Assembly: GCA_904846145.1 (NCBI GenBank)
Contig: CAJGZL010000001.1
Coordinates: forward strand, 682,001-746,000
Length of the DNA stretch: 64,000 nucleotides
Direction of reading: 5' to 3'
Source: Psychrobacter immobilis
GTDB lineage: Bacteria > Pseudomonadota > Gammaproteobacteria > Pseudomonadales > Moraxellaceae
The translations under genes were made by a program, and so were the position numbers. This document shows, piece by piece, positions 28,011 through 37,761 of the stretch (within the stretch, counting starts at the first letter, position 1; each line of letters begins with the position of its first letter). Below the pieces are notes generated by a model, which did not search any database, was not told the DNA's origin, and worked only from the letters and a program-made list of their open reading frames with translations.

Positions 28011-30311
28011 ATGTTGCTACAAGTTGCCCTACCTGTACCTCTTTATCGGGTATTTGACTATCAAGCACTAGCAGATAAGGCCATTTTACCTGCGGTTGGT
28101 AGCCGTGTAGAAGTGCCTTTTGGGCGACAAACCTTAATAGGTATTGTGATTGCGCATATAGCCGAAGCTAACAGCGATGTCCCTAGCAACAAGCTCAAGC
28201 CTATTATCCGCCAATTAGACGATGAGCCTATCCTCAACTCGCAGATGCTCAATTTGGCCTATTGGCTAGCGCGTTATTATCACTATCCACTTGGTGATGT
28301 CATCGCTGTTATGTTGCCAAGCTTGGTGCGCCAAGGCAAGCCACTGGACCTGCTCATTACTCACTGGCGCATTTTGCCCCATGTCGCTGATGGTGATTTT
28401 CGTGCTAATGCCATTAAGCAAAAGCAGCAGTTTGATATGCTCAAATTGCATGGCGAGCGCGGCGCTAGTGAAGAGGTATTATTATTAGAAGGTATGCAAC
28501 GTTCATTCTTAAAGACGTTAGAAGAAAAAGGTCTTATTGAGCGTTATATCGAGCCAAAAGCGGCTCCAAAAGCGGTGAGCCTAGCTAAGATGCCGCTGGA
28601 TCTCAATGCTGAACAAGCCCAAGCGGTTGATGCCATTATTGCAGCACACAAGGCCGAAGAATATACTGGGTTTTTGCTAAACGGTATTACGGGTAGTGGC
28701 AAAACCGAAGTCTACCTACAAGCGATGCAAGCAGTACTAGAAGCAGGCAAGCAAGTGCTTATTCTGGTGCCAGAGATTGGACTTACCCCGCAAACACGAG
28801 CCCGTTTTGCCAGTCGTTTTGCCGCACAGATTGTCTTATTACATTCAGGGATGAGTAATACTTATCGGATGCAGGGCTGGCAGGATTGTCGAACAGGACA
28901 CGCACAGATCATCATTGGTACGCGCTCAGCAGTGCTTTATCCTTTTGCTAATTTGGGGCTGATAGTGGTTGATGAAGCGCATGACGTCTCCTATAAGCAG
29001 CAAGATACGCTACGTTATCATGCCGCTGATATTGCCTTGTATCGCGGCTTTCAAGAGAATATTCCTGTGGTATTAGGTACGGCAACCCCTACCCTTGAGC
29101 ACCTAAAGCTCATCGATGATGGTAAGCTTACTGAGTGTCAATTGCGTACACGTCCTGGCAATGCTGAACTGGCTACTATGCAGCTGATTGACGCGCGACT
29201 GCAAAGCACACATCAACAAGCGCAAGATGATGGCGCGCGTTTTGACACAGGTCTGACTGACGTGCTCATCGGTGCAATCAAGCAAACCTTAGAAGCTGGC
29301 GATCAAGTACTTATATTTCTCAATCGTCGTGGTTATGCACCCGTCCTACTTTGCGATGCTTGTGGTTGGCAAGCCGACTGTCCGCGCTGTGATGCGCATT
29401 TGACCGTGCATTACAATAATTCATCACAACAACATTCATCACAAAACAATACTTCAAAAACTAGCGCTTATAACAGCAACTATCTAAAGTGTCATCACTG
29501 TGATTGGCAAGCTTATATTCCAACGAGCTGCCCTGATTGTGCCAGTCAAAACTTAGACGCTCGCGGTATGGGCACTACTCGTCTTAGTGAGAACTTACAC
29601 GCTATCTTTGCTAATCCACAAACCAGCAAAGAGCTGTATCCTATTATTCAAATTGACCGTGATACAACGCGTCGTAAAGACAGCTGGGAAAATATTTATC
29701 AGCGGATCAATGAGGGCCGTCCTGCTATTCTAGTCGGTACGCAAATGGTCGCCAAAGGACATCATTTTCCTAATGTGACGCTGGTTTGCTTGCCTAACGC
29801 CGATAGAGGGTTTTTATCAGCAGATTTCCGCTCACCTGAACATACCGCGCAGTTAATGATTCAAGTGGCGGGTCGTGCAGGTCGCGGTGATAAAGCAGGA
29901 CGAGTACTGATTCAGACCTTACAACCTGAGAACGAGCTATTATTAAAACTCGTCAAAGATGGCTATTTATCCTTTGCCCGCCAGCTTCTAGCGGAGCGTA
30001 AAATAATGGGGTTGCCGCCTTATAGCCATGCTGCCTTGATTCGCTGCGAGGGTAAAACCTTAGCCGCCACTACTCAAGCACTCAAAGACGCTATCGCCAA
30101 TCTACCTGCTGGCCATAAACTAGCAGTACTAGGTCCTATTGACGCCCCGATGAGTAAAAAGAACAGTCGTTACCATGTGCAATTATTGCTGTTAGCCAAA
30201 GAGCGCCATCAGTTACACCGCGTATTGAGCATATGGTGGCAGCCAGTATTGGCTATGCCCAGTGTTAAATACCTTAAGCTGACTTTGGATATAGACCCTG
30301 TCGGCTGGTAA
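28011..30311 (+). CDS. priA: Primosomal protein N' (replication restart helicase PriA)
   Basis: 3'-to-5' DNA helicase that recognises stalled forks and starts reloading of DnaB. The 766-residue protein has the N-terminal 3'-OH binding domain (LLQVALPVPLYRVFDYQAL), Walker A GITGSGKTEVYLQ (226-238), DEAH (321-324), and the zinc cluster with eight cysteines at about 448, 451, 457, 460, 494, 497, 507 and 510, then the helicase half with VGTQMVAKGHHFPNVTLV and QVAGRAGRGDKAGRV. Between the first and second cysteine groups there is an extra Ser/Asn/Gln-rich loop (about 469-490) that E. coli PriA does not have. Confidence 0.97.
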   Translation: MLLQVALPVPLYRVFDYQALADKAILPAVGSRVEVPFGRQTLIGIVIAHIAEANSDVPSNKLKPIIRQLDDEPILNSQMLNLAYWLARYYHYPLGDVIAVMLPSLVRQGKPLDLLITHWRILPHVADGDFRANAIKQKQQFDMLKLHGERGASEEVLLLEGMQRSFLKTLEEKGLIERYIEPKAAPKAVSLAKMPLDLNAEQAQAVDAIIAAHKAEEYTGFLLNGITGSGKTEVYLQAMQAVLEAGKQVLILVPEIGLTPQTRARFASRFAAQIVLLHSGMSNTYRMQGWQDCRTGHAQIIIGTRSAVLYPFANLGLIVVDEAHDVSYKQQDTLRYHAADIALYRGFQENIPVVLGTATPTLEHLKLIDDGKLTECQLRTRPGNAELATMQLIDARLQSTHQQAQDDGARFDTGLTDVLIGAIKQTLEAGDQVLIFLNRRGYAPVLLCDACGWQADCPRCDAHLTVHYNNSSQQHSSQNNTSKTSAYNSNYLKCHHCDWQAYIPTSCPDCASQNLDARGMGTTRLSENLHAIFANPQTSKELYPIIQIDRDTTRRKDSWENIYQRINEGRPAILVGTQMVAKGHHFPNVTLVCLPNADRGFLSADFRSPEHTAQLMIQVAGRAGRGDKAGRVLIQTLQPENELLLKLVKDGYLSFARQLLAERKIMGLPPYSHAALIRCEGKTLAATTQALKDAIANLPAGHKLAVLGPIDAPMSKKNSRYHVQLLLLAKERHQLHRVLSIWWQPVLAMPSVKYLKLTLDIDPVGW

Positions 30312-30444
30312 GCGCACTCTACTTAGACTATCTACACTATTGTTACGGCCTGATAACAGCGTCACTCCTTTAACTGTGCTAAATTCTTTAAAGTCGATAA
30401 TCACCTAAGCAGCTCATTTAACGCTTATAAAAATAACTGTGGTA

Positions 30445-31638
30445 ATGATTCCAATGAATTCTCCTCAAGATAATGACAGCCGTGCAAATACTAGCCATGC
30501 AAACCACAATCATGCAGACGAAAACCATGCAAGTGACAACCATGCTGAGCATACTCATAATGAGGAGCATAACCATGATAGCCACAACCATAACGACTCA
30601 ACGCTAGCCGCTTCAACTTCAGCACAAAGCACTAAAGGCTATCAGCGCACTTTACTCATTAGCTTTGTTATTATTACTGGCTACATGTTTATTGAAGCTA
30701 TCGGCGGCTGGCTGACGGGTAGCTTGGCTTTACTATCAGATGCAGGACACATGCTCAGCGACTCTATCGCACTTGGCGCTACGCTCATGGCGTTTAAAAT
30801 AGGCGAAAAAGTAGCCACTCGGCAAAAGACTTTTGGCTATAAGCGTTTTGAGATTTTGGTAGCGGGCGTCAATGGTGCCACGTTAGTCATTATTGCAGTC
30901 ATGATATTTTATGAGGCTATCAAACGTTTTAACTCGCCACCAGAGATTGCCACTCAAGGTATGCTTATCATTGCCGTTATTGGTATGTTAGTGAATATAC
31001 TAGTCGCTTGGCTGATGCATCGTGGCAATAGTGCTGGCGACGGTCATGATCATGATAATAGTCATGGCTCGGCTGCAAATGAGTCAAAAACCAAAGAACC
31101 GACTAATCTCAATATGCAAAGTGCGTATTTGCATGTATTAAGTGACTTGATGGGTTCAGTAGCCGCTATTGTTGCCGCCTTATTAATGATGGGTTTTGGC
31201 TGGGTTTGGGCTGATGCAGCAGCTTCAGTGATTGTCGCTATTTTGATAATTGTCAGTGGCTATCGGGTAGTACGCGACTCGGTGCATATTCTAATGGAAG
31301 GTACGCCAAAAGGTATCTCGATTGAGATGGTCGAGGCGCAAATGGTGACTCATCCACAGGTGATCAAGATTCATGACTTGCATGTTTGGAGCATTACTAG
31401 TGGTCTAAATGCGCTCTCGAGTCATGTAGTCGTCGATGGGGAGATGAACATTCATGAGGCTAGTCTACTGATTAGCGAGCTTGAGCAGGGCTTACAGGAG
31501 TTGGGGATCAATCATGCCACCATTCAAATTGAAAGCCTATCGCACCCACAAACTCAAAGCCATAGCGATGCCCTAATTTGTAATATCTCAGAGCGCCCAA
31601 TGAATGATACAGGCGGTCATATAGGTCATTCGCATTGA
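30445..31638 (+). CDS. Cation diffusion facilitator, His-rich (ZitB/CzcD-like)
   Basis: Proton-driven exporter of Zn2+ (possibly Co2+, Cd2+) across the inner membrane. The N-terminus (residues about 10-50) is packed with His, Asn and Asp (HANHNHADENHASDNHAEHT) and likely binds metal. The transporter body has six helices with the two metal-site motifs ALLSDAGHMLSDSIALG and LHVLSDLMGSVAAIVAALL, a His-rich cytoplasmic loop (GDGHDHDNSHG) and a C-terminal regulatory domain (IKIHDLHVWSITSGLNALSSHVVVDG). The start is uncertain: GTG 30439, ATG 30445 and ATG 30454 are in frame and none has a good binding site. No regulator is adjacent. Confidence 0.92.
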   Translation: MIPMNSPQDNDSRANTSHANHNHADENHASDNHAEHTHNEEHNHDSHNHNDSTLAASTSAQSTKGYQRTLLISFVIITGYMFIEAIGGWLTGSLALLSDAGHMLSDSIALGATLMAFKIGEKVATRQKTFGYKRFEILVAGVNGATLVIIAVMIFYEAIKRFNSPPEIATQGMLIIAVIGMLVNILVAWLMHRGNSAGDGHDHDNSHGSAANESKTKEPTNLNMQSAYLHVLSDLMGSVAAIVAALLMMGFGWVWADAAASVIVAILIIVSGYRVVRDSVHILMEGTPKGISIEMVEAQMVTHPQVIKIHDLHVWSITSGLNALSSHVVVDGEMNIHEASLLISELEQGLQELGINHATIQIESLSHPQTQSHSDALICNISERPMNDTGGHIGHSH

Positions 31639-31705
31639 TAATAGTTTAATAGACAACAGAAGATAATATCTCTGCAAATTTAGGGCTTTATTTAAGAAGA
31701 GTAAA

Positions 31706-32275
31706 ATGATGACGCATTCTATAGATAGTATTAACGGTGTAGCCAGCGGACAAACTTTACTCCTATTTTTCCACGGTCTCGACTCAAGCGCTGAGACCAA
31801 TAAGTTTACTTGTATTGAGCATCAGCCTAAATACTGCTTAACGGTCAATTACCGCCAAGGCTTCGAAAAGGCGCTAAAAGTGTACGATGAGTTAATCCAG
31901 CAGAAGATGCTTGAGTATCCACGGATAGTACTAGCAGGGCATTCGCTTGGGGGCTGGTTTGCCAATCATTTTGCTCATAAATATAATCTGCGAGTTTTGT
32001 TAATTGCACCCTGTATTAATCCTAACGTTGTATTATTCAACAGAGCGCCCGACGCTAATGACTTACCTTTTCTGACTAGCAATAAACAGCTAACCAAAGT
32101 CATGGTTGAAGTAAGTGATGAAATTTTGAGCGTTGAGACAGCAAAAAGAGTACTCGTTGACCTGCCTGCAAGCTGGGAGGTAGTCTACTTTACAGGTGGT
32201 CATCATCGTATAGCCCGGTCAAAACAAATTAATGAGTCTATTGATATTTTATGTGCTGATAATGGCTCACTCTAA
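31706..32275 (+). CDS. YqiA/YcfP-type alpha/beta hydrolase
   Basis: A 189-residue small alpha/beta hydrolase. LLLFFHGLDSSAETNKF gives the oxyanion-hole region, IVLAGHSLGGWFANHFAHKY the serine nucleophile elbow, VEVSDEIL the Asp and FTGGHHRIAR the His of a triad. The short core with few insertions matches the YqiA/YcfP (UPF0227) group; substrate is unknown. AAGAAGAG seven bases upstream supports the start. Possible shared transcript with the upstream transporter (67-base gap). Confidence 0.78.
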   Translation: MMTHSIDSINGVASGQTLLLFFHGLDSSAETNKFTCIEHQPKYCLTVNYRQGFEKALKVYDELIQQKMLEYPRIVLAGHSLGGWFANHFAHKYNLRVLLIAPCINPNVVLFNRAPDANDLPFLTSNKQLTKVMVEVSDEILSVETAKRVLVDLPASWEVVYFTGGHHRIARSKQINESIDILCADNGSL

Positions 32276-32408
32276 TAAATTAAAATAACGTTAACTTATA
32301 ACCTTGTGAGAGCCTATCAACAGAAATAACCACGTAAATTATTCCTCGTTACCCCTATAAATTATATATACTTGTTCGATAGAATCCTTTATTTGACGAT
32401 GTAGCCTT

Positions 32409-33119
32409 ATGTCTAGACGCTCAGCTCCTTTTGTCGCGCCTGATCTAACTGATCCGCTCGATCTTGATTCAAAAGAGAGTAAAAAACACGCCAAGGTATT
32501 GCTCTCTACCTTACAAGAGGATATTGCCAGCTTTCGTGAGCAGCAGTTTCCGCCTGATATCCTACGGCAAATTCGTGATATGCCTATCTACGAGGGCAAT
32601 CTAGCTGAGGTACAGGCATACCAAGCACGTTGGCAGAACCTGCTTGAACGCGCTATGGCTTTTTATCCAGCTGCCTACTTGCCTCCCGATCATTTACCCC
32701 TACCCGCCAGCCTTGAGATTCCGCAGTTTATCTTTAATGTCCAACGCCTGCATTTGACTAAAACTTTAGCCAAAGAATCCAAGAGCTTTGGCTCAGTGAC
32801 GGCTTTAACCGATAAATGCGGTGATTATAGTGTCCAAGAACTAGAGCGTATGGCAGCGGTATTTGATAACGATGACGAAGCCAGATTGGTGGCTCATCGC
32901 GAGTTTATCGATTTGCGAGCTTATATATTCTGCCGCGATGCTAAGGGCGAGATGCTAGAGCCTGAGCGCGTACGATTTTATCGCACAGGATTAATTGTTC
33001 ATGCCCTACCCGATTTTAAGATCGTTGATAGCCGCCAAACGCCGCGCAAGCGCCGTAATGATGCTTATAGCAATCCGATCGCAAATAATGATATTTGGAA
33101 AATTTACCAAAAAAAATAG
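32409..33119 (+). CDS. Conserved-looking protein of unknown function
   Basis: 236 residues, soluble, charged, no signal or membrane segment. I do not recognise the family. Visible features are an N-terminal KESKKHAKVLLSTLQEDIASFREQQFPPDILRQI helix-rich stretch, a Pro-rich centre (YPAAYLPPDHLPLPASLEIP), and a basic C-terminus (RQTPRKRRNDAYSNPIANND). The basic end could touch nucleic acid, but that is only a guess. Codon use resembles the flanking housekeeping genes. It lies between a hydrolase and a Kef-type antiporter on the same strand. Confidence 0.65.
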   Translation: MSRRSAPFVAPDLTDPLDLDSKESKKHAKVLLSTLQEDIASFREQQFPPDILRQIRDMPIYEGNLAEVQAYQARWQNLLERAMAFYPAAYLPPDHLPLPASLEIPQFIFNVQRLHLTKTLAKESKSFGSVTALTDKCGDYSVQELERMAAVFDNDDEARLVAHREFIDLRAYIFCRDAKGEMLEPERVRFYRTGLIVHALPDFKIVDSRQTPRKRRNDAYSNPIANNDIWKIYQKK

Positions 33120-33217
33120 CTCAGATAGAAACCTTTAAACAAAAGCACTTAAATAAAATTTTATCGAATCATCATTACGCTTTTAGCGTTTGCTCTATCG
33201 ATTGCTAAGGATTGACT

Positions 33218-35107
33218 ATGTTCGCTGCCGCTGCCGCCGGCTCACCAAACTTAATGCTACAAGCGACTATATTTTTGGGTGCAGCGCTGCTGTTCGTCCC
33301 ACTGGGTAAGCGCTTCGGTATTGCCACCGTGCTAGGTTATTTGATTACGGGACTTATTCTAGGACCAAGTGCCCTTGATGTCGCAGGCGATGCGGAAAGT
33401 TTATTGCATTTTTCTGAATTTGGCGTGGTGATGCTACTGTTCATCATTGGTCTTGAGTTGCAACCTTCACGGCTGTGGGCCTTGCGCCGCTCTATCTTTG
33501 TACTCGGCGGCTTACAGGTTGGGGTTACTGGCACGATCTTAATGGCTATTTTGTATAAAGCTTTCTCCCTACATCTAGATACCGCCTTTATCGTCGGCTT
33601 TGGCTTAGCGCTCTCCTCTACTGCATTTGTCCTGCAAATTCTCACTGAAAAACAACAACTATCAAGCACTCACGGCCGCGAAGCTTTTACTATCTTGCTG
33701 TTCCAAGATATTGCCGTTATTCCGCTACTTGCGGTTATTCCGTTTTTATCAGGGGTGCGCGAGCAAAGCTATGATCTGATTTATTTTGCTAAAGTCTTTG
33801 CCGTATTTGCAGGGCTTATTATTGCCAGTCGTTATATTGTTCGACCGTTTTTTAAGTTTGTGGCCTCAAGCGGTGCGACCGAGTTGTTGACTGCCGTTGC
33901 ACTATTTATCGTTATGGGCGTGTCTATCTTGATGGGGCAGATCGGTCTATCGATGGCATTAGGCGCATTTTTGACAGGGGTATTACTCGCGGACTCAGAA
34001 TATCGTCACGAGTTAGAGGCAAGTATTGAACCCTTTAAGGGGCTGCTATTAGGGCTATTCTTTATGTCCGTTGGTATGCTGACTGATGTCAAACTCATTA
34101 TCGCCCAGCCGCTGTTTATCATTGGCTGTGCGGTTGCCCTTATGCTGATTAAATTTGGGGTCATTGCTGCTATTGCCAAACTCTCTGGCAATCGCTGGCC
34201 GACTAGTATTCGTCTTGGGGTCACTTTAGCCCAAGGTGGTGAATTTGCTTTTGTATTATTTAGTGTAGCATCCGCTCAAAACGTCTTGCGACCTGAGCTG
34301 GCCAATATGCTCAACCTCATCGTGACTATTTCTATGGCGCTGACGCCAGTAGCATTTTTATTATTAGAAAAACTTGGCGAGCCATTTTTTGACAAGCGCA
34401 AGCCTAGCCGTGAATACGACACTATCCCCGACCATGAACATCCCGTCATTATTGCAGGGTTCGGGCGAGTTGGACAGATCATCGGGCGCGTACTGCGTAT
34501 GCATAATATCGAATTTACCGCTATTGAGCGCTCTGCCAATCGCGTTGATTTTGTACGTAAATTTGGTAATCAAGTCTACTATGGCGATCCCAAAAACCCT
34601 GAAATATTGCGAGCCGCTGGTATTAATAAGGCACGTATTTTTATCATTGCTGTTGATGATTTGGAGCGCTCAATCACTACCGCGCAATATTTAAATCGTA
34701 ATTATCCTGATCTAATCGTTCTAGCTCGGGCGCGTGATCGTCAGCATTATTACCGTCTACGTGAAGTTGGTGTGCGTCATATCTGGCGTGAGACTTATTT
34801 GTCTTCACTCGATATGTCACGTGAATCGTTGCAATTATTGGGTATTTCACCTGAAAAAGCCCGCGAAACTATTCAGACTTTCCGTGATTATGATGATGAT
34901 CTGATTGAGCGTCAGCAAGCTATCTACGGTGATGAGGCCAGTATGATTGCCTCAGCACAATCGGCTATGGCTGAGCTTGAGAGCTTATTTGACGAGGATA
35001 TTGATAAATCACGCAAGTTAGATCTCAGCGAGTTTTATGAAGCGCTAAAGGGTCAAGCTATCCCTGTTGATGACAATGACAACGCAGCAACTGATCCTAA
35101 ACCTTAA
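33218..35107 (+). CDS. Kef-type K+/H+ antiporter (CPA2 family) with RCK domain
   Basis: 629 residues. The first 380 residues form about 12 helices of a CPA2 transporter (GYLITGLILGPSALDVAGD, LLFIIGLELQPSRLWALRR, LTEKQQLSSTHGREAFTILLFQDIAVIPLLAV, the usual F-Q-D segment). A Rossmann RCK-N domain follows (PVIIAGFGRVGQIIGRVL, residues about 405-520, with a GxGxxG and acidic IERSANRVD). This is the KefB/KefC layout; glutathione-adduct gating is known for those proteins but not shown here. ATG 33218 has AAGGA six bases upstream; the in-frame TTG at 33212 is not needed. No kefF/kefG ancillary gene is nearby. Confidence 0.9.
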   Translation: MFAAAAAGSPNLMLQATIFLGAALLFVPLGKRFGIATVLGYLITGLILGPSALDVAGDAESLLHFSEFGVVMLLFIIGLELQPSRLWALRRSIFVLGGLQVGVTGTILMAILYKAFSLHLDTAFIVGFGLALSSTAFVLQILTEKQQLSSTHGREAFTILLFQDIAVIPLLAVIPFLSGVREQSYDLIYFAKVFAVFAGLIIASRYIVRPFFKFVASSGATELLTAVALFIVMGVSILMGQIGLSMALGAFLTGVLLADSEYRHELEASIEPFKGLLLGLFFMSVGMLTDVKLIIAQPLFIIGCAVALMLIKFGVIAAIAKLSGNRWPTSIRLGVTLAQGGEFAFVLFSVASAQNVLRPELANMLNLIVTISMALTPVAFLLLEKLGEPFFDKRKPSREYDTIPDHEHPVIIAGFGRVGQIIGRVLRMHNIEFTAIERSANRVDFVRKFGNQVYYGDPKNPEILRAAGINKARIFIIAVDDLERSITTAQYLNRNYPDLIVLARARDRQHYYRLREVGVRHIWRETYLSSLDMSRESLQLLGISPEKARETIQTFRDYDDDLIERQQAIYGDEASMIASAQSAMAELESLFDEDIDKSRKLDLSEFYEALKGQAIPVDDNDNAATDPKP

Positions 35108-35224
35108 AGCTATCACTTTAAATCTATAGTTTCAGATTATTTATAGCTTTAGGGTATTTATAAATTTAGATTATTTTTAGATTCAAAGTGCTGTTTACTG
35201 TTTTAATTTTATCATTGATACGCG

Positions 35225-36154
35225 TTAATTATCCGCACAGTAAGCAGGCGCTTGTTTATCATTGAGGGATGTGGTGCAGTACCAGCTATTATCATCCATG
35301 TTATGATAAAAAATAAACTTTTGCTGATCAAGATAACGTATTGGAAACTTTACATTTTGAATGGTGGCGATAACCGCACAGTCTGAAGCTACGATACCAT
35401 CAACTTGAGTCGCCATGCGTACTTGCACTTGTCTATTTTCAGTCGTTATCGGTAGCTGCGTAGGACAGCGATTCGTCTGCTCATAAAGTATCGCCACTTT
35501 GTTCTGCGCTGTTTTGCCACTATCATAAGCATCGAATACGACAGCATTCTCTTTGGGTTTAGCATAGATAGGCAAGAACTGTACATTGATAACGACTAGC
35601 GAAAATATAAAAAAGCCAAACCCTAAAGCCAATCCAAATAAGCTCACCCCACCCTCTTTCTTGAGATGCGCCTTTTGTGCCGCTTCATCACGTGGATGAT
35701 CCTCAATAGCATCAGCGATTTCGCGACGCGCCATACGATAGTAATAAGCATCTGTCCAGCGTGCCACCATATACGACCAAAATATCCAAATAATACCAGC
35801 GATACCCATGCGTACTAGCATCTGGTAAGCATCTGGAATCACCCACATAGCGGCAAATTCAAAGGTAACTAAAACGATGGCGACATTTAGCTGAATAAAT
35901 GACCAGCCAGCGACGCTATAAACAATAGCGTCCATATAACGCTTACGATACAGCAACCAAGGAAAGGTGATAAAAAATGCCGCCCAGTGCCACTTTGGTG
36001 ATAAATAACCCTGTTTATCAAACTCCTCAAAGCGCTTGATATAATAGCTTTGCGTGCGATGACCGATAAACCATTGATCCAACTGTTTACGCCGAGCGGG
36101 CGTCAGTTTTTCTTGATAAAAAGGGGGCGGTGAATCAGTCTCGATAAATAACAT
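35225..36154 (-). CDS. DUF2628 membrane protein with a pilin-like C-terminal domain
   Basis: 309 residues. The first 190 match DUF2628-type proteins: a polar start (YYIKRFEEFDKQGYLSPKWHWAAFF) leads into hydrophobic helices with FPWLLYRKRYMDAIVYSVA, then a final helix (GVSLFGLALGFGFFIFSLVVINV, residues about 169-191). The last 110 residues are outside that family: they carry three or four cysteines and end DDNSWYCTTSLNDKQAPAYCADN, a W-x-C ... P-x-x-C pattern seen in the disulphide-closed C-termini of type IV pilins and minor pilins. A periplasmic pilin-like domain is inferred from this pattern only. Single gene on the minus strand between two plus-strand genes. Confidence 0.75.
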   Translation of the reverse strand: MLFIETDSPPPFYQEKLTPARRKQLDQWFIGHRTQSYYIKRFEEFDKQGYLSPKWHWAAFFITFPWLLYRKRYMDAIVYSVAGWSFIQLNVAIVLVTFEFAAMWVIPDAYQMLVRMGIAGIIWIFWSYMVARWTDAYYYRMARREIADAIEDHPRDEAAQKAHLKKEGGVSLFGLALGFGFFIFSLVVINVQFLPIYAKPKENAVVFDAYDSGKTAQNKVAILYEQTNRCPTQLPITTENRQVQVRMATQVDGIVASDCAVIATIQNVKFPIRYLDQQKFIFYHNMDDNSWYCTTSLNDKQAPAYCADN

Positions 36155-36251
36155 GGCGATAAGCTCTGTTTTATTTCTCTCTTAGTCAGCCTTCTATTGT
36201 ATTACAACTCAGCGTCCGTTACCTCGCCGATAAGCAAAAGTGTGATAACCA

Positions 36252-36280
36252 TTCACACTAGAAACTATTTCGCCTATAAT
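36252..36280 (+). promoter_or_regulatory. Sigma-70-type promoter of trmB
   Basis: TTCACA (36252-36257), 17-base spacer, TATAAT (36275-36280): near consensus. Transcription would start near 36287, about 30 bases before the ATG at 36319. Confidence 0.75.
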
Positions 36281-36318
36281 AGATCTATCTTTTATTGCAA
36301 CTAAGCGTTCTTAATTCT

Positions 36319-37179
36319 ATGAGTAACTCTTCTATTCCTGATAACTTTGATAACTCTGATCCCACTAACTCTACTGACCTTGATAGCCTTAATGATGGTA
36401 CTTTGAGCAGTAATGTTACGGCTACTGATAATACTGTGGCTACTCAAGCTGACCCAACTGCTGTTAGTGATAAGCATATACGTATCGTTAACACCTTTAT
36501 GAAACGTCGCACTCACATGAACAAAAACGCTGAGCAAGCCTTAACGGATCCAGAGTTTGCGCAGTATTTAGTTAATAATAGCTTCGGTGATGGTGACCTT
36601 AATGGTATTACCGATTTGCGTGTATTGTTTGCTGACACCCCAAATGGTAGCGCGGCACCGCTGACATTAGAGATTGGTTTTGGGCTTGGCGATTCACTGA
36701 TTGAAATGGCAGCAGCTGAGCCGACACGTAACTTTATTGGGGTGGAAGTCCATGAGCCAGGCATTGGCAAATGCGCTTACATGGCAGGCACGCAGAACCT
36801 AACTAATATCAGAATTATTAACGGTGATGCCATCCAACTGCTCAAGCAATTACCTGAAAACCATATCGACCGTATTCAGCTATATTTTCCTGACCCTTGG
36901 CAAAAAAAGCGTCACTATAAGCGTCGTTTTGTCAGTCCTGAGCGTATGACAATCGTCACGCGCGCGCTCAAATCTGGCGGCTGGTTCCATACGGCGACCG
37001 ACTGGGAACATTATGCCTTTTGGATGGTTGAAGTATTAGATAATTTTGTAGGCTTGACCAATCAAGCAGGTACAGGTCAATTTACTGCTCGGCCCGACTT
37101 TCGTCCGATGACTAAGTTTGAGCGTCGCGGTATAAACAGTGGTCATGGGGTTTGGGATCTGATTTATACTAAAGATTAA
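36319..37179 (+). CDS. trmB: tRNA (guanine46-N7)-methyltransferase TrmB
   Basis: SAM-dependent methylation of G46 in the tRNA variable loop. The catalytic core has [16 protein letters not shown] (SAM site), [32 protein letters not shown] and [10 protein letters not shown]. The first 75 residues are an Asn/Ser/Asp/Thr-rich tail not found in E. coli TrmB (239 residues); here the total is 286. ATG 36319 follows the predicted transcription start; an in-frame TTG at 36295 is too near the promoter. Terminator at 37225-37259 follows. Confidence 0.95.
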   Translation: MSNSSIPDNFDNSDPTNSTDLDSLNDGTLSSNVTATDNTVATQADPTAVSDKHIRIVNTFMKRRTHMNKNAEQALTDPEFAQYLVNNSFGDGDLNGITDLRVLFADTPNGSAAPLTLEIGFGLGDSLIEMAAAEPTRNFIGVEVHEPGIGKCAYMAGTQNLTNIRIINGDAIQLLKQLPENHIDRIQLYFPDPWQKKRHYKRRFVSPERMTIVTRALKSGGWFHTATDWEHYAFWMVEVLDNFVGLTNQAGTGQFTARPDFRPMTKFERRGINSGHGVWDLIYTKD

Positions 37180-37224
37180 TCTAATATTATCAGAGCTTGA
37201 ATTGAATGTTAAAGTGCAGTGAGT

Positions 37225-37259
37225 AAGCGACTATCTATATAGTCGCTTTTTTATTTTTG
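37225..37259 (+). terminator. Intrinsic terminator of trmB
   Basis: AAGCGACTAT-CTAT-ATAGTCGCTT (10-bp perfect stem) followed by six T and TATTTTT. Confidence 0.93.
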
Positions 37260-37436
37260 TACAAAGCTAAGTTCTTGAGATAATATTTTTTATTCATATG
37301 ACGTGAAACCTTGGCTATCTAGTCAGCTTTTTTAGCGAATAACCCATGCTAAAAGCTCCTGTCGTAGTAAAGCTACTGTTTTGCAAACTGCGCAAACATT
37401 GATAGTATAAGGCTTTGCTAAGTTCTCCCCAGAAGC

Positions 37437-37457
37437 TGTGGATAACCCTGTGGATAA
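37437..37457 (-). promoter_or_regulatory. Tandem perfect DnaA boxes
   Basis: Two copies of TGTGGATAA (TTATCCACA on the minus strand) separated by CCC, both exact matches to the consensus 9-mer and in the same orientation. A further TGTGGACAA (one mismatch) lies at 37655-37663, with an AT-rich block between. Confidence 0.85.
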
Positions 37458-37761
37458 CTCACTACTTGACAACGACCTACGTTGATAGCCTAACGCTTGA
37501 GGTAAAATTGGTTACTTTTTATACAATTTATTATTCCATAAAAATCAAATACTTACATATAAATTAAATATAAAAATTTATTTTTAATTTATTTTAAAAT
37601 AACTATTAGTCTGTATTATGTTTCACAGCAGCAGAATAAAATCATACTATTTGCTGTGGACAACTTGACAAACTATTAGCGCACTGGTTTGAATTTATGG
37701 TGATTACGACAATATTATACTACTTATATACCATAGTTATCTCATACGACAATTACTGTCG

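Noticed and set aside
35105..35151. TAAAGCTAT/ATAGCTTTA dyad after the Kef-type gene
   Set aside because: 29-base loop, AT-rich arms and no T run; too weak to call a terminator.
37600..37630. A dif-like half site (TATTATGTT)
   Set aside because: Only one half resembles dif; the other arm and the spacing are missing.
37430..37670. Main chromosomal origin of replication
   Set aside because: No dnaA, dnaN, recF, gyrB or rpmH nearby and the flanking genes do not diverge from this point; reported only as a DnaA-box cluster.
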